DNA of 64,000 bases, taken from positions 124,001 to 188,000 of the forward strand of contig NZ_VFEV01000001.1 in assembly GCF_007858275.1 (NCBI RefSeq), in the 5' to 3' direction. The notes beneath the pieces are model-generated. The model did not search any database, was not told the DNA's origin, and was given only the letters and a program-made list of their open reading frames with translations. Source of the stretch: Pseudomonas proteolytica. GTDB taxonomy: Bacteria > Pseudomonadota > Gammaproteobacteria > Pseudomonadales > Pseudomonadaceae. The translations under genes were made by a program, and so were the position numbers. Positions 52,707 to 62,884 of this stretch are shown here, piece after piece (the first letter of the stretch is position 1; the number at the start of each line of letters is the position of its first letter).

Positions 52707-53356
52707 GGGGCCTGCTTCTCTGCGGCTTCTTCGGTCACTTCCTTGGCCTTGGCCACTTCGCCAGCCCAACCATCGATGGTCTTGTCCAGGTCGTTGCCAT
52801 TGCGCTGCATGGCATCGGCGAACTGGTCACGGAACAACTTGCCAATGTTGATGCCGTTGATGATCACGTTGCGCACTTTCCACTCACCGTTGATTTTCTC
52901 AAGGGTGTAGGAAACCGGATAGACCGAGCCATTGTTGCCCTTGACCTGCATATCCACGCTGGTGCGGTTGCCGGACTCATCCTTGGCCGGGGAAACGACG
53001 ATGCCCTGGTTGTTGTATTCCAGCAGCGCGTTGCCATAGAACTGCATCAGGCTGCGCTTGAAGTTTTCCTGGAAGCGCTGCATCTGCGCAGGCGTGGCCT
53101 TGCGCGAGTACTTGACGGTCATGATGCTGCGGGAGATGCCATCAGCGTCGACCACCGGCCCAACAATGCCGTTAAGGGCATCGTAGAACGCGCTTGGGCT
53201 CTGTTTGTACTGCTCCTTGTTTGCCGCAAGGTCAGCCAGCAGCTCCTTGGTAGTTCTATCAATAATGTCGTGCGCCGTAGGCGCCGCCACGGCGTTAGCC
53301 ATCAATGGCAAGGCTGCCAACAGCACCAACAGGCCACGTCGCAAGGTAGAGATCAT
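52703..53356 (-). CDS. mlaC: Periplasmic phospholipid-binding protein MlaC
   Basis: MlaC carries phospholipids through the periplasm between the outer-membrane MlaA and the inner-membrane complex. The 217-residue product has a signal peptide (about residues 1-24, LLVLLAALPLMANAVA), the DIIDRTTKELLADLAANK region, and VDGISRSIMTVKYSRKATPAQMQRFQENF in the middle. The ATG at 53354-53356 has GAGGAG about eight bases upstream, so it is preferred to the Met five codons before. MlaA is not in this window. Confidence 0.93.
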   Translation of the reverse strand: MISTLRRGLLVLLAALPLMANAVAAPTAHDIIDRTTKELLADLAANKEQYKQSPSAFYDALNGIVGPVVDADGISRSIMTVKYSRKATPAQMQRFQENFKRSLMQFYGNALLEYNNQGIVVSPAKDESGNRTSVDMQVKGNNGSVYPVSYTLEKINGEWKVRNVIINGINIGKLFRDQFADAMQRNGNDLDKTIDGWAGEVAKAKEVTEEAAEKQAP

Positions 53357-53367
53357 GAACAAACTCC

Positions 53368-53835
53368 TCATTTGGCGTCTTTACTAACCGTATTAAGCAG
53401 GAATTTACCGATCAGGTCCTCCAATACCAGCGACGACTGTGTGTCATGAATGGTCGAACCATCCTTGAGCAAGGCTTCTTCCCCGCCCACGCTGATACCG
53501 ATGTACTTTTCGCCCAGCAGACCCGCCGTGAGGATAGACGCCGTGGAGTCAGTCGGCAGGTTATCTACCTTCTTGTCCAGTTGCAGGGTCACTCGGCCGG
53601 TGAAGCTGTCGCGGTCCAGATCGATTGCCGTGACCTTGCCGATGGTCACACCGGCCATGGTCACTTTAGCTCTGACCGTCAAACCGGCGATATTGTCGAA
53701 GTAGGCGTAAAGTTTATAGGTATCGGCGGCCGGGCTGGCCGACAAGCCGCTGACTCGCAGGGCGAGCAACAGTAAAGCCAGGATGCCAGCCAGCAAGAAA
53801 AGGCCGACACCGATTTCCACAGTGCGGTTTTGCAT
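53368..53835 (-). CDS. mlaD: MCE-domain protein MlaD
   Basis: MlaD forms the hexameric MCE ring in the inner membrane through which lipids pass. The 155-residue product has an N-terminal membrane segment (GVGLFLLAGILALLLLAL) and an MCE domain with YKLYAYFDNIAGLTVRAKVTMAGVTIGKVTAIDLD. The start ATG shares one base with the mlaE stop. Confidence 0.95.
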   Translation of the reverse strand: MQNRTVEIGVGLFLLAGILALLLLALRVSGLSASPAADTYKLYAYFDNIAGLTVRAKVTMAGVTIGKVTAIDLDRDSFTGRVTLQLDKKVDNLPTDSTASILTAGLLGEKYIGISVGGEEALLKDGSTIHDTQSSLVLEDLIGKFLLNTVSKDAK

Positions 53836-54632
53836 CAGAAATCTCCAAACATCAAGGCGGTCAAAATGAAGTCAAGGCCCAGTACCGCCAGCGAGGCGTA
53901 CACAACGGTCTTGGTGGTGGCTCGACTGATCCCTTCTGAAGTGGGCTCACAGTCATAGCCTTGGAATACGGCGATCCAAGTCACGACAAAGGCGAAGACG
54001 ATGCTCTTGATAATGCCATTGAGCACGTCACCGCTGAAGGTCACGCTGTTTTGCATATTGGCCCAGTAGGAGCCGTCGTAGACTCCCAGCCAGTCCACCG
54101 CCACCCAGGAACCGCCCCAGATCCCGACCACGCTGAAAATCATCGCCAGCAGTGGCAAGGAGATGAAGCCGGCCCACAGGCGCGGGGCAACAATGTACTT
54201 GAGCGGGTCCACGCCGATCATTTCCAGGCTGGACAGCTGCTCGGTGGCCTTCATATTACCGATCTCGGCGGTCAAGGCAGAACCGGCGCGCCCGGCAAAC
54301 AGCAATGCCGTGACTACCGGCCCCAGTTCACGCAGTAGCGTCAGCGCAACCATCTGCCCCACCGCCTGCTCTGAACCGTAGCTGGACAGGATATTGAACC
54401 CCTGCAACGCCAGCACCATGCCGATGAACACCCCGGAGACAACGATGATCACCAGGGACATCACGCCAACCGAATGCAACTGCTTGAGCAGCAAGCCAAA
54501 ACCGCCGCCGATGCCGCCGCGGCCAAGCAAGGCGTGAAACAGGAAAATCGTCGAACGCCCGAGCACTTCGACGATGTCGATGCCCGAGCGACCGAAAAGG
54601 CGAACCTTCTCGATTAAAGATGTCTTGCGCAT
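53835..54632 (-). CDS. mlaE: Lipid ABC transporter permease MlaE
   Basis: MlaE is the integral permease of the MlaFEDB complex. The 265-residue product has about five to six membrane segments and the conserved [45 protein letters not shown] loop. Coding between mlaF and mlaD with one-base overlaps on both sides indicates coupled translation. Functions in phospholipid transport and outer-membrane asymmetry. Confidence 0.96.
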   Translation of the reverse strand: MRKTSLIEKVRLFGRSGIDIVEVLGRSTIFLFHALLGRGGIGGGFGLLLKQLHSVGVMSLVIIVVSGVFIGMVLALQGFNILSSYGSEQAVGQMVALTLLRELGPVVTALLFAGRAGSALTAEIGNMKATEQLSSLEMIGVDPLKYIVAPRLWAGFISLPLLAMIFSVVGIWGGSWVAVDWLGVYDGSYWANMQNSVTFSGDVLNGIIKSIVFAFVVTWIAVFQGYDCEPTSEGISRATTKTVVYASLAVLGLDFILTALMFGDF

Positions 54633-55441
54633 CAGCGCTTCCCCAGAAGATCTGAGCGGTAGTCCGCTGCCGGAAAATGAAAAGGCACCGGGCCATCAGG
54701 ATCGCCGGTCATGAATTGGCGGATGCGCGGGTTATCAGCATTCATCAGCTCTTCAGGCGTGCCCTGCCCCAATACCTGGCCATCGCCGACGACATAGAGA
54801 TAGTCGGCGATGCTCGCGGTTTCGGCCAGGTCATGGGAAACCACGATGCTGGTGATGCCCAGCGCATCGTTGAGCAGGCGGATCAGGCGCACCAGTACGC
54901 CCATGGCGATAGGGTCCTGGCCGACAAACGGCTCGTCATACATCAGGATCTGCGGGTCGAGAGCAATCGCCCGTGCCAGGGCTACACGTCGTTTCATACC
55001 GCCGGAAAGCTCGTCAGGCATCAAGTCGATGGCACCGCGAAGCCCTACGGCCTGCAGTTTCAACAGCACGATGTCACGAATCATTTCTTCGGACAGCTGG
55101 GTATGCACCCGCAGCGGGAACGCGACGTTTTCGAAAACATCAAGATCGGTGAACAGAGCACCGCTCTGGAACAGCACTCCCATGTGCTTGCGCGCATCGA
55201 ACAGGTCGCTGCGCGACAGGGTCGGCAGGTTCTGGCCATTGACCCAGACTTCGCCGGCAGTGGGACGCAGCTGCATGCCCATCAGGCGCAGCAGGGTCGT
55301 CTTGCCGCAACCGGACGGCCCCATGATGCCCGTCACCTTGCCGCGGGGAATGCGAATATCGACATTATTGAAGATGCTGCGCGTACCGCGCTTGAAGGAA
55401 AGGCCCTTCAGCTCGACCGCGTAGGCGTTATCGGCACTCAT
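54632..55441 (-). CDS. mlaF: Lipid ABC transporter ATPase MlaF
   Basis: MlaF is the ATPase of the phospholipid transporter. The 269-residue product has Walker [14 protein letters not shown], signature [15 protein letters not shown] and Walker [14 protein letters not shown], plus SHDLAE. The start ATG at 55439-55441 has AAGGAG five bases upstream. It is the first gene of the mlaFEDCB operon and divergent from kdsD. Confidence 0.96.
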   Translation of the reverse strand: MSADNAYAVELKGLSFKRGTRSIFNNVDIRIPRGKVTGIMGPSGCGKTTLLRLMGMQLRPTAGEVWVNGQNLPTLSRSDLFDARKHMGVLFQSGALFTDLDVFENVAFPLRVHTQLSEEMIRDIVLLKLQAVGLRGAIDLMPDELSGGMKRRVALARAIALDPQILMYDEPFVGQDPIAMGVLVRLIRLLNDALGITSIVVSHDLAETASIADYLYVVGDGQVLGQGTPEELMNADNPRIRQFMTGDPDGPVPFHFPAADYRSDLLGKR

Positions 55442-55728
55442 CTAAACTCCTTGGGATGCAGCTTCTCACTCAGACACCACGTTTGGGACAACTGCTTGCG
55501 ACAGTTAGACACATGTGAGCTGCGCGGACCGAACTGGCGGCGAACTATATCACTGCTGACATAAAGCGCCCAAGGCCGCAGCAGCGCTTGTTCAGAAACA
55601 TGACAGGTAAACGCGTATTTGAGAGTGTTCTCACATCCGAGGCGAACAAACCCTGACGAACTTGCGTGAGGGAATTGTTCATTACCGCTATAATCGCCGA
55701 CTTTTCGTCAGGCTATACGATTTCAGAC
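55442..55728. other. Divergent promoter region between mlaF and kdsD
   Basis: 287 bases without a gene. On the plus side there is a TATAAT at 55689-55694, a good -10 but with a weak -35 region, giving a leader of about 28 bases to kdsD. On the minus side an AAGGAG precedes the mlaF start. No other signal recognised. Confidence 0.5.
55666..55694 (+). promoter_or_regulatory. Probable promoter of the kdsD-kdsC-lptCAB unit
   Basis: A perfect TATAAT (55689-55694) ahead of kdsD; the -35 region (GTGAGG at 17-base spacing) is poor, so an activator or another sigma contact may matter. Transcription would start near 55701. Confidence 0.5.
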
Positions 55729-56703
55729 ATGAGCCAATCCAGCGACCTTATTCAATCCGCACAACGCACCATCCGCCTCGAGCTTGAAGCCGTAGAAGGC
55801 TTGCTGGCCCATATCGACGCAGATTTCGTACGCGCCTGCGAGATGATCCTGGCCAGCAAAGGCCGGGTTGTCGTGGTCGGCATGGGCAAGTCTGGCCATG
55901 TCGGCAACAAGATTGCCGCCACCCTGGCCAGCACCGGCACCACGGCGTTTTTCGTGCACCCGGCCGAAGCCAGCCATGGCGACATGGGCATGATCACCCG
56001 CGATGACGTGATTGTGGCCCTGTCCAACTCCGGCACCACCAACGAAATCGTGACCCTGCTGCCGCTGATCAAACGCCTGGGCATCAAGCTGATCAGCATG
56101 ACCGGCAACCCGGACTCGACGCTGGCCAAGGCCGCCGAAGTGAACCTGAATGTGCATGTGGCCCACGAGGCCTGCCCGCTCAACCTGGCGCCGACCTCTT
56201 CCACTACCGCCGCCCTGGTCATGGGCGACGCGCTGGCCGTGGCCCTGCTGGAAGCCCGCGGCTTTACCGCCGAAGACTTCGCCTTTTCCCACCCAGGTGG
56301 CGCCCTTGGCCGTCGCCTGTTGCTGAAAGTGGAAAATGTGATGCATGCCGGCGACGAACTGCCCCAGGTACAGCGCGGGACCCTGCTCAAGGACGCGCTG
56401 ATGGAAATGACCCGCAAGGGCCTGGGCATGACCGTGATTCTGGAGGCCGACGGCCGCCTGGCCGGGGTCTTCACCGACGGCGACCTGCGCCGCACCCTGG
56501 ATCGCGCCATTGATATCCATACCGCGACCATCGATCAAGTCATGACCCCTCATGGCAAGACCGCCCGCGCCGAAATGCTCGCCGCCGAAGCCCTGAAGAT
56601 CATGGAAGACCATAAAATCGGCGCCCTGGTGGTGGTCGACGATGCCGATCATCCGATTGGCGCCCTGAATATGCACGATTTGCTGCGCGCAGGAGTGATG
56701 TAA
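55729..56703 (+). CDS. kdsD: Arabinose-5-phosphate isomerase KdsD
   Basis: KdsD converts ribulose 5-phosphate to arabinose 5-phosphate, the first step to KDO for LPS. The 324-residue product has an N-terminal SIS domain (VVVGMGKSGHVGNKIAATLAS, ALSNSGTTNEIV) and two C-terminal CBS domains (LGMTVILEADGRLAGVFTDGDLRR, IGALVVVDDADHPIGALNMHDLL). I chose the ATG at 55729, after the TATAAT; earlier codons lie in the promoter. KdsC follows directly. Confidence 0.95.
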   Translation: MSQSSDLIQSAQRTIRLELEAVEGLLAHIDADFVRACEMILASKGRVVVVGMGKSGHVGNKIAATLASTGTTAFFVHPAEASHGDMGMITRDDVIVALSNSGTTNEIVTLLPLIKRLGIKLISMTGNPDSTLAKAAEVNLNVHVAHEACPLNLAPTSSTTAALVMGDALAVALLEARGFTAEDFAFSHPGGALGRRLLLKVENVMHAGDELPQVQRGTLLKDALMEMTRKGLGMTVILEADGRLAGVFTDGDLRRTLDRAIDIHTATIDQVMTPHGKTARAEMLAAEALKIMEDHKIGALVVVDDADHPIGALNMHDLLRAGVM

Positions 56704-57228
56704 ATGAACACCGACCTGTTGCAACGGGGCAAGGCCATCAAGCTGGCGATTTTCGACGTCGATGGCGTACTGACTGACGGCCGCCTGTACTTCCTCGAAG
56801 ATGGCAGCGAATTCAAGACGTTCAATACGCTGGACGGCCAGGGCATCAAGATGCTGATGGCCTCTGGCGTGCAGACTGCGATTATCAGTGGTCGCAAGAC
56901 CCCGGTCGTGGAACGCCGCGCACAAAACCTGGGGATTCCTTACCTCTACCAGGGCCGCGAGGATAAACTGGTGGTTCTGGATGAGCTTCTTGGCAAACTC
57001 AACCTAAGCTATGAGCAAGTCGCCTATCTGGGCGATGACTTGCCTGACCTGCCGGTGATCCGGCGCGTGGGCCTGGGCATGGCCGTGGCCAATGCCGCAT
57101 CGTTTGTTCGCGAACACGCCCACGGCATTACCCAGGCCCGTGGCGGCGAAGGTGCCGCCCGCGAGTTCTGCGAGCTGATCCTGCGCGCCCAGGGCAGCCT
57201 TGAAGCGGCCCACGCCGCCTACCTATAG
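56704..57228 (+). CDS. kdsC: KDO 8-phosphate phosphatase KdsC
   Basis: KdsC is a HAD-family phosphatase that frees KDO from KDO 8-phosphate. The 174-residue product has the catalytic motif IFDVDGVLTDG (Asp18 and Asp20), the AIISGRKTPVVERRA Lys/Thr region and YLGDDLPDLPVI. It starts immediately at the kdsD stop and is followed by lptC after eight bases. Confidence 0.95.
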   Translation: MNTDLLQRGKAIKLAIFDVDGVLTDGRLYFLEDGSEFKTFNTLDGQGIKMLMASGVQTAIISGRKTPVVERRAQNLGIPYLYQGREDKLVVLDELLGKLNLSYEQVAYLGDDLPDLPVIRRVGLGMAVANAASFVREHAHGITQARGGEGAAREFCELILRAQGSLEAAHAAYL

Positions 57229-57236
57229 AGCCTTCT

Positions 57237-57809
57237 ATGCTGAGCAAAAAGATTCGCAACTTCCTGATATTCGGAGCCATTGCCGCACTGTTCCTCGCGG
57301 TGGGCTACTGGAATATCAGCCCGGAGCGCTTCCTCGATCAGCCTGTCGTGCAGGCCGACCAGGGCGCCATCGACTATTACGCCACCAACGCCTACAGCGT
57401 GCAGTTCCTGCCTGACGGCAAGGTGCAGTACGAAATGACGTCGGACAAGGTCGAACACTTGAAGGCTTCAGAGGTCACATTGCTGACCAATCCGGACCTG
57501 AATCTGTATCGCGGCACCGAATTCCCGTGGCACGTCACCAGCAAGCGTGGCGAGGTCAACCCGGACGGTACCGAAGTGGAACTGATCGACTCGGTGCGCG
57601 TTGCGCGTACTGACGCCCAGAACCGCGACACCATCATTACCAGCAGTCGCATGACCGTATTCCCACAGAAGCAATATGCGCAGACCGAGCAAGACGTTAG
57701 AATCGACGGCGCTGGCGGTGTATCGACTGGCAAGGGAATGAAAGCGTATTTGAAAGAAAGCAGGATACACCTGCTATCGAACGTAAGAGGACAGTATGAG
57801 GCTCGTTAA
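57237..57809 (+). CDS. lptC: LPS export protein LptC
   Basis: LptC is an inner-membrane anchored protein that passes LPS to LptA. The 190-residue product has one N-terminal membrane segment (FLIFGAIAALFLAVGYW) and a beta-jellyroll periplasmic domain (YATNAYSVQFLPDGKVQYEMTSD, LNLYRGTEFPWHVTSKRGE). Start MLSKKIRNF at 57237. It overlaps lptA by 14 bases. Confidence 0.94.
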   Translation: MLSKKIRNFLIFGAIAALFLAVGYWNISPERFLDQPVVQADQGAIDYYATNAYSVQFLPDGKVQYEMTSDKVEHLKASEVTLLTNPDLNLYRGTEFPWHVTSKRGEVNPDGTEVELIDSVRVARTDAQNRDTIITSSRMTVFPQKQYAQTEQDVRIDGAGGVSTGKGMKAYLKESRIHLLSNVRGQYEAR

Positions 57810-58329
57810 AACCCTCCCTATTTTGCTCGGTCTGGGCGCAGCACTGGGAAGCGTGAGCGCCTGGGCTCTGCCGAACGATAGCCAGCAACCGATCCATATT
57901 CAGGCTGACGATGCGCAACTGGATGACAAGCAAGGTATCGCGACCTACAAGGGCGACGTAATCATCACTCAAGGTTCGATGAAGATTACCGGCAATACCG
58001 TCACCCTGACCCGCACCCCGGCCGGCGACATCGACGTCGTGACCTCGGTGGGCAACCTTGCCTATTTCGAACAGAAGCAAAACGCCGCCGATCCAGGCCC
58101 GATCAAAGGCTACGGCGTAACCATCCAGTACCACGCGCCGCAGAACCGCATCGTACTGACTGACCGCGCCAAAGTGATCAGCAGCGACGGCAACTCGACC
58201 GAAGGCGAGAAAATCGTCTACGACACCGTCAAGCAGGTCGCCACTGCTGGCCGCGCCAATGGCACCAAGGTCACCGCGCCACGTCCGCGCATTGACATGG
58301 TTATCCAGCCGAAGAAGAAGGCCCAGTAA
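57796..58329 (+). CDS. lptA: LPS transport periplasmic protein LptA
   Basis: LptA forms the periplasmic bridge for LPS export. The 177-residue product has a signal peptide ending around WALP (residue 25) and the OstA/LptA domain ([35 protein letters not shown], then VTAPRPRID near the end). It overlaps lptC upstream and shares one base with lptB downstream. Confidence 0.95.
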   Translation: MRLVKTLPILLGLGAALGSVSAWALPNDSQQPIHIQADDAQLDDKQGIATYKGDVIITQGSMKITGNTVTLTRTPAGDIDVVTSVGNLAYFEQKQNAADPGPIKGYGVTIQYHAPQNRIVLTDRAKVISSDGNSTEGEKIVYDTVKQVATAGRANGTKVTAPRPRIDMVIQPKKKAQ

Positions 58330-59054
58330 TGGCAACCCTGAAAGCCCAGCATCTGGCCAAGGCCTATAAAAGCCGTCAGGTCGTGCGCGACGTCAGCCTG
58401 TCGATCGACAGCGGCCAGATCGTCGGCCTGCTTGGCCCCAACGGTGCCGGCAAGACCACCTGTTTCTACATGATTGTCGGCCTGGTCCAGGCAGACCAGG
58501 GCCGTGTATTGATCGATGACCTGGACGTGAGCCACCAGCCAATGCACGGTCGTGCACGGGCCGGTATCGGCTATCTCCCCCAGGAGGCGTCGATCTTCCG
58601 CAAACTGTCAGTGTCCGACAACATCATGGCGATCCTTGAGACCCGCAAGGAACTGGATCGCGATGGGCGCCGCCAAGAGCTGGAAAGCCTGTTGCAGGAG
58701 TTCCACATCAACCACATTCGTGACAACCTCGGCATGAGCCTGTCCGGCGGCGAACGTCGTCGCGTGGAAATCGCCCGCGCCCTGGCCACTGCACCGAAGT
58801 TCATCCTGCTGGACGAACCCTTCGCCGGTGTCGACCCGATTTCGGTAGGCGACATCAAGCAGATCATCCATCACCTCAAGGCCAAGGGGATCGGCGTGCT
58901 GATCACCGACCACAACGTGCGTGAGACCCTGGATATCTGTGAAACCGCCTACATCGTAAACGACGGCCAACTGATTGCCGAAGGCGACTCCGCCACCATC
59001 CTGGCCAACGAACTGGTCAAGGAAGTGTATCTGGGGCACGAGTTCCGCCTGTAA
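58329..59054 (+). CDS. lptB: LPS export ABC ATPase LptB
   Basis: LptB drives LPS extraction from the inner membrane together with LptFG (not in this window). The 241-residue product has Walker [18 protein letters not shown], signature [15 protein letters not shown] and Walker [17 protein letters not shown]. It ends the kdsD-kdsC-lptC-lptA-lptB run; rpoN follows after 184 bases with its own promoter. Confidence 0.97.
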   Translation: MATLKAQHLAKAYKSRQVVRDVSLSIDSGQIVGLLGPNGAGKTTCFYMIVGLVQADQGRVLIDDLDVSHQPMHGRARAGIGYLPQEASIFRKLSVSDNIMAILETRKELDRDGRRQELESLLQEFHINHIRDNLGMSLSGGERRRVEIARALATAPKFILLDEPFAGVDPISVGDIKQIIHHLKAKGIGVLITDHNVRETLDICETAYIVNDGQLIAEGDSATILANELVKEVYLGHEFRL

Positions 59055-59149
59055 CCACTGTGATGTCAGGACATTCGCCATCGGGCGCGGGAGTCAATAA
59101 AAACCTCATTATTTTTATTGTTACCGCGCTCTAGGCAAAACCCCCGATA

Positions 59150-59162
59150 TCAGGCATATAAT
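59150..59162 (+). promoter_or_regulatory. Probable rpoN promoter -10 element
   Basis: A perfect TATAAT at 59157-59162, 77 bases before the rpoN start. The -35 region 17-19 bases upstream (CTAGGCAAA) is poor. An AT-rich stretch at 59097-59122 precedes it. Confidence 0.45.
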
Positions 59163-59238
59163 TTGCTTATGTTTGGCGCTCACGCGCCCTGTCGTGGATG
59201 GCGCATTGCGCCGGCGAATAAGGTGTTAAGCCCCCGCC

Positions 59239-60732
59239 ATGAAACCATCGCTAGTCCTGAGAATGGGCCAGCAGCTGACGATGACACCGCAGCTGCAACA
59301 GGCCATCCGCCTGCTCCAATTGTCGACCCTGGACCTGCAACAGGAAATCCAGGAGGCCCTGGAGTCCAACCCGATGCTCGAACGCCAGGAAGAAGGCGAC
59401 GACTTCGATAATGCCGACCCACTGGCCGACAACATAGAGCAAAAACCCAATCCCGACGTCCAGGAACCGTCCTACCAGGAAGCCGCCCCCACGGTGGATA
59501 ACCTGGAAGAAGGCGAATGGAACGAACGCATTCCCAACGAACTGCCCGTGGACACGGCCTGGGAAGATGTCTACCAGACCAGCGCCAGCAGCCTGCCCAG
59601 CAACGACGATGACGAGTGGGACTTCACCACCCGCACCTCCGTTGGCGAGAGCCTGCAGAGCCATCTGCTGTGGCAGCTGAACCTTGCCCCGATGTCCGAC
59701 ACCGATCGCCTGATCGCCGTGACCCTGATCGATTGCATCAATAATCAGGGCTACCTGGACGAGACCCTTGAGGAAATCCTCGAGGCCTTCGACCCGGAAC
59801 TGGACATCGAGCTGGACGAAATCGAAGCGGTGCTGCACCGCATCCAGCAGTTCGAGCCTGCCGGCATTGGCGCGCGCAATCTCAGCGAGTGCCTGTTGCT
59901 GCAACTGCGCCAGCTACCCGCCAAGACCCCGTGGCTGACCGAGGCCCAACGCCTGGTCACCGACTACATCGACCTGCTGGGCAGCCGCGACTACAGCCAG
60001 TTGATGCGCCGCATGAAGCTCAAGGAAGATGACCTGCGCCAGATCATCGAGCTGGTACAGAGCCTCAACCCGCGCCCCGGCTCGCAGATCGAGTCCAGCG
60101 AAGCCGAATATGTCGTGCCTGACGTGATCGTGCGCAAGGACAACGAGCGCTGGCTGGTGGAACTGAACCAGGAATCGGTGCCACGCCTGCGGGTCAACCC
60201 GCAATACGCCGGGTTCGTGCGCCGGGCCGATACCAGTGCCGACAACACCTTCATGCGCAACCAGTTGCAGGAAGCGCGCTGGTTCATCAAGAGCCTGCAA
60301 AGCCGCAACGAGACCCTGATGAAGGTAGCCACCCAGATCGTCGAGCATCAGCGCGGCTTCCTGGAGTACGGCGACGAGGCGATGAAGCCGTTGGTACTGC
60401 ATGATATTGCCGAAGCCGTTGGCATGCATGAGTCGACCATTTCCCGGGTAACCACCCAGAAATTCATGCATACCCCACGGGGTATATATGAGCTGAAATA
60501 CTTTTTCTCCAGCCACGTCAGCACCTCCGAAGGCGGCGAATGCTCGTCCACGGCGATCCGCGCGATCATCAAAAAACTGGTTGCCGCGGAAAATCAGAAA
60601 AAGCCGTTGAGTGACAGCAAGATCGCTGGTTTACTGGAGGCACAAGGCATTCAGGTCGCCCGTCGAACCGTCGCCAAGTACCGCGAGTCCCTTGGGATCG
60701 CGCCTTCCAGCGAGCGTAAGCGGTTGATGTGA
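59239..60732 (+). CDS. rpoN: RNA polymerase sigma-54 factor RpoN
   Basis: RpoN recognises -24/-12 promoters and needs AAA+ activators; in Pseudomonas it controls nitrogen use, motility and more. The 497-residue product has the glutamine/leucine-rich N-terminal region ([34 protein letters not shown]), an acidic linker, and at the C-terminus the RpoN box within [11 protein letters not shown]. It opens the rpoN-hpf-ptsN-rapZ-ptsO run, the standard link of sigma-54 and the nitrogen PTS. Confidence 0.97.
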   Translation: MKPSLVLRMGQQLTMTPQLQQAIRLLQLSTLDLQQEIQEALESNPMLERQEEGDDFDNADPLADNIEQKPNPDVQEPSYQEAAPTVDNLEEGEWNERIPNELPVDTAWEDVYQTSASSLPSNDDDEWDFTTRTSVGESLQSHLLWQLNLAPMSDTDRLIAVTLIDCINNQGYLDETLEEILEAFDPELDIELDEIEAVLHRIQQFEPAGIGARNLSECLLLQLRQLPAKTPWLTEAQRLVTDYIDLLGSRDYSQLMRRMKLKEDDLRQIIELVQSLNPRPGSQIESSEAEYVVPDVIVRKDNERWLVELNQESVPRLRVNPQYAGFVRRADTSADNTFMRNQLQEARWFIKSLQSRNETLMKVATQIVEHQRGFLEYGDEAMKPLVLHDIAEAVGMHESTISRVTTQKFMHTPRGIYELKYFFSSHVSTSEGGECSSTAIRAIIKKLVAAENQKKPLSDSKIAGLLEAQGIQVARRTVAKYRESLGIAPSSERKRLM

Positions 60733-60807
60733 CGGGCGGGCCACAGCGTTCCAGTGGCGGGTATTCCTACCCGCCGCTTTATGCACTGGCAACGAAGGAG
60801 AAGCTGT

Positions 60808-61113
60808 ATGCAAGTCAACATCAGTGGACACCAACTGGAAGTGACCGAACCGCTGCGCGCCTACATCAGCGAGAAACTCAAACGAATTGAGGGGCATTTC
60901 GACAAGATCACCAATGTGCAAGTCATCATGTCTGTCGAAAAGCTGAAGCAGAAAATCGAAGCCACCTTGCGTATACCCGGCGGGGAAGTAGTCGCCAATG
61001 CAGAGCATGCAGATATGTATGCCGCTATTGACGACCTGACCGACAAGCTGGATCGCCAAATCAAAAAGCATAAGGAAAAGCAGCAGAGCCTTCTTCAAGG
61101 CACAGGCCGCTAA
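60808..61113 (+). CDS. hpf: Ribosome hibernation promoting factor HPF (short form)
   Basis: HPF binds 30S subunits in stationary phase and helps form inactive 100S ribosomes. The 101-residue product, starting MQVNISGHQLEVTEPL, is the short form without the C-terminal dimerisation domain, as usual in gamma-proteobacteria; it needs RMF for dimerisation there. The ATG at 60808 is preceded by AAGGAG; the upstream ATG reading is not supported. Confidence 0.94.
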   Translation: MQVNISGHQLEVTEPLRAYISEKLKRIEGHFDKITNVQVIMSVEKLKQKIEATLRIPGGEVVANAEHADMYAAIDDLTDKLDRQIKKHKEKQQSLLQGTGR

Positions 61114-61125
61114 CACTCCCCACCC

Positions 61126-61590
61126 ATGATTCGACTTGAAACCATCCTGACCCCCGGCCGTTCCCTTGTGAACGCGCCGGGCGGCAGTAAAAAGAAAGCC
61201 CTCGAACAGATTGCCAACCTGATCAGCCGCGAAGTGCCTGAACTGGTGATGCAAGACGTGTACGAGGCTCTGATTGCCCGTGAAAAACTCGGCTCGACCG
61301 GTTTTGGCAACGGCATCGCTATTCCTCATTGCCGCCTCAAAGGCTGTGAAACTCCGGTAAGCGCCCTGTTACACCTGGACGCCCCCACTGATTTCGACGC
61401 CATCGATGGCGCCCCGGTTGACCTGCTGTTTGTCCTGCTGGTCCCGGAGGCCGCTACCGATGCGCACCTGGAACTGCTCAGGCAGATCGCCAGCATGCTC
61501 GACCGTGAAGAAGTACGTAAGAAACTGCGTAGCGCCAGCACCAATGAAGCGCTGTATCAGGTTGTCCTGGATGAGCAAAGCGGGCAGTAA
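61126..61590 (+). CDS. ptsN: PTS IIA-like nitrogen regulatory protein PtsN
   Basis: PtsN (EIIA-Ntr) is the last phosphate acceptor of the nitrogen PTS and acts by protein contacts rather than sugar transport. The 154-residue product has the phosphorylated His68 in [10 protein letters not shown] and the family stretch [28 protein letters not shown]. It lies 12 bases after hpf and two before rapZ. Confidence 0.95.
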   Translation: MIRLETILTPGRSLVNAPGGSKKKALEQIANLISREVPELVMQDVYEALIAREKLGSTGFGNGIAIPHCRLKGCETPVSALLHLDAPTDFDAIDGAPVDLLFVLLVPEAATDAHLELLRQIASMLDREEVRKKLRSASTNEALYQVVLDEQSGQ

Positions 61591-61592
61591 TC

Positions 61593-62450
61593 ATGCGTTT
61601 GATCATCGTCAGCGGGCGTTCCGGCTCAGGTAAAAGTACTGCCCTCAACGTGCTTGAGGACAACGGTTTCTATTGCATCGACAACTTGCCGGCGGGCCTG
61701 TTGCCCGAGTTGGCGGAGCGCGCGCTGATCCACACCGAGCTGGCGCAACCGCTGGTGGCGGTGTCGATTGACGCCCGCAACCTGCCCAGCCACCTCACGC
61801 GATTCCCGGAATTGCTTGAAGAGGTACGCGCCAAGCATATCCATTGCGACGTGCTGTACCTGGATGCCGACGAAGAAACGCTGCTCAAGCGCTTCTCGGA
61901 AACCCGTCGCCGCCACCCGCTGAGTAGCTCGAACCGCTCGCTGGCTGAAGCCATCGAGGACGAGACCAAGCTGTTGGGGCCGATCATTGATTTGGCCGAC
62001 CTCAAGATCAACACCACCAGCCTGAACCTTTACCAACTGCGTGACGCCATCAAGCTGCGCCTGCTGAACCAGCCGGAGCCCGGCACGGCATTCCTGGTTG
62101 AATCCTTTGGTTTCAAGCGGGGCATGCCGATAGACGCCGACCTGGTATTTGACGTGCGCTGCCTGCCCAACCCGTACTGGAAGCCGGAGCTGCGCGATCA
62201 GTCAGGCCTGGACCAGCCGGTTGCCGAATACCTGGCGGCTCAACCGGATGTCGAAGAGATGTTCCAGGATATCTCCAGCTATCTGCTCAAGTGGCTACCG
62301 CGCTTTGCCGCCAGTAACCGGGCTTATGTCACCATCGCTATCGGCTGTACCGGCGGGCACCACCGCTCCGTCTACCTGACCGAGCGCCTGGGCCAGGTCT
62401 TGCAGAAAACCCTCAAGAATGTCCAGGTTCGCCACCGCGACCTTAGCTGA
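61593..62450 (+). CDS. rapZ: RNase adapter protein RapZ
   Basis: RapZ is an RNA-binding P-loop protein; in E. coli it directs RNase E to the sRNA GlmZ and so controls GlmS. The 285-residue product has Walker [10 protein letters not shown] (residues 8-16) and a C-terminal RNA-binding domain ending with [19 protein letters not shown]. Pseudomonas is not known to use GlmZ in the same way, so its target may differ. It is in the ptsN-rapZ-ptsO operon. Confidence 0.94.
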   Translation: MRLIIVSGRSGSGKSTALNVLEDNGFYCIDNLPAGLLPELAERALIHTELAQPLVAVSIDARNLPSHLTRFPELLEEVRAKHIHCDVLYLDADEETLLKRFSETRRRHPLSSSNRSLAEAIEDETKLLGPIIDLADLKINTTSLNLYQLRDAIKLRLLNQPEPGTAFLVESFGFKRGMPIDADLVFDVRCLPNPYWKPELRDQSGLDQPVAEYLAAQPDVEEMFQDISSYLLKWLPRFAASNRAYVTIAIGCTGGHHRSVYLTERLGQVLQKTLKNVQVRHRDLS

Positions 62451-62466
62451 AAGGAACACCTTCGCG

Positions 62467-62739
62467 ATGCCCGCTCTGGAAATTGAAATCATCAACAAAC
62501 TGGGCTTGCACGCCCGCGCGTCGGCCAAATTTGTCGGGGTTGCGGGCCAGTTTCCTTGCCAGGTCCGGGCCGGGCGTACGCCAGAATCCATGGTCGACGG
62601 CAAAAGCATCATGGCGATGATGATGCTGGCTGCCGGCAAAGGCACCACGATTCATCTGAAGACCGAAGGTGAGCAGGAACAGGAAGCGCTGGATGCGCTG
62701 GTGAAGTTGATCAACAACTACTTCGATGAAGGCGAATAG
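62467..62739 (+). CDS. ptsO: HPr-like nitrogen PTS phosphocarrier PtsO (NPr)
   Basis: PtsO carries phosphate from EI-Ntr (PtsP, not in window) to PtsN. The 90-residue product has the active His15 in NKLGLHARASAKFVGVAG and the regulatory-site region VDGKSIMAMMMLAAGKG. The ATG at 62467 is used; the longer open frame upstream overlaps rapZ. It is the last gene of the operon, followed by a REPIN. Confidence 0.95.
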   Translation: MPALEIEIINKLGLHARASAKFVGVAGQFPCQVRAGRTPESMVDGKSIMAMMMLAAGKGTTIHLKTEGEQEQEALDALVKLINNYFDEGE

Positions 62740-62775
62740 CCCTTTGCCCAACATAAATCCCATGTGTACGGGCTG

Positions 62776-62866
62776 GTGTGGGAGCTGGCTTGCCTGCGAT
62801 AGCTGTGGATCAGCCAACATTTTTATCGACTAGTACACCGCTATCGCCGGCAAGCCAGCGCCTACA
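62776..62866. repeat. REPIN (inverted REP pair)
   Basis: TGTGGGAGCTGGCTTGCCTG at the left and CGGCAAGCCAGCGCCTACA at the right, with CGATAG/CTATCG inner pairing. It lies between ptsO and the convergent ZIP-family gene. Confidence 0.87.
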
Positions 62867-62884
62867 TTGGTTTTGCGCTAAAAG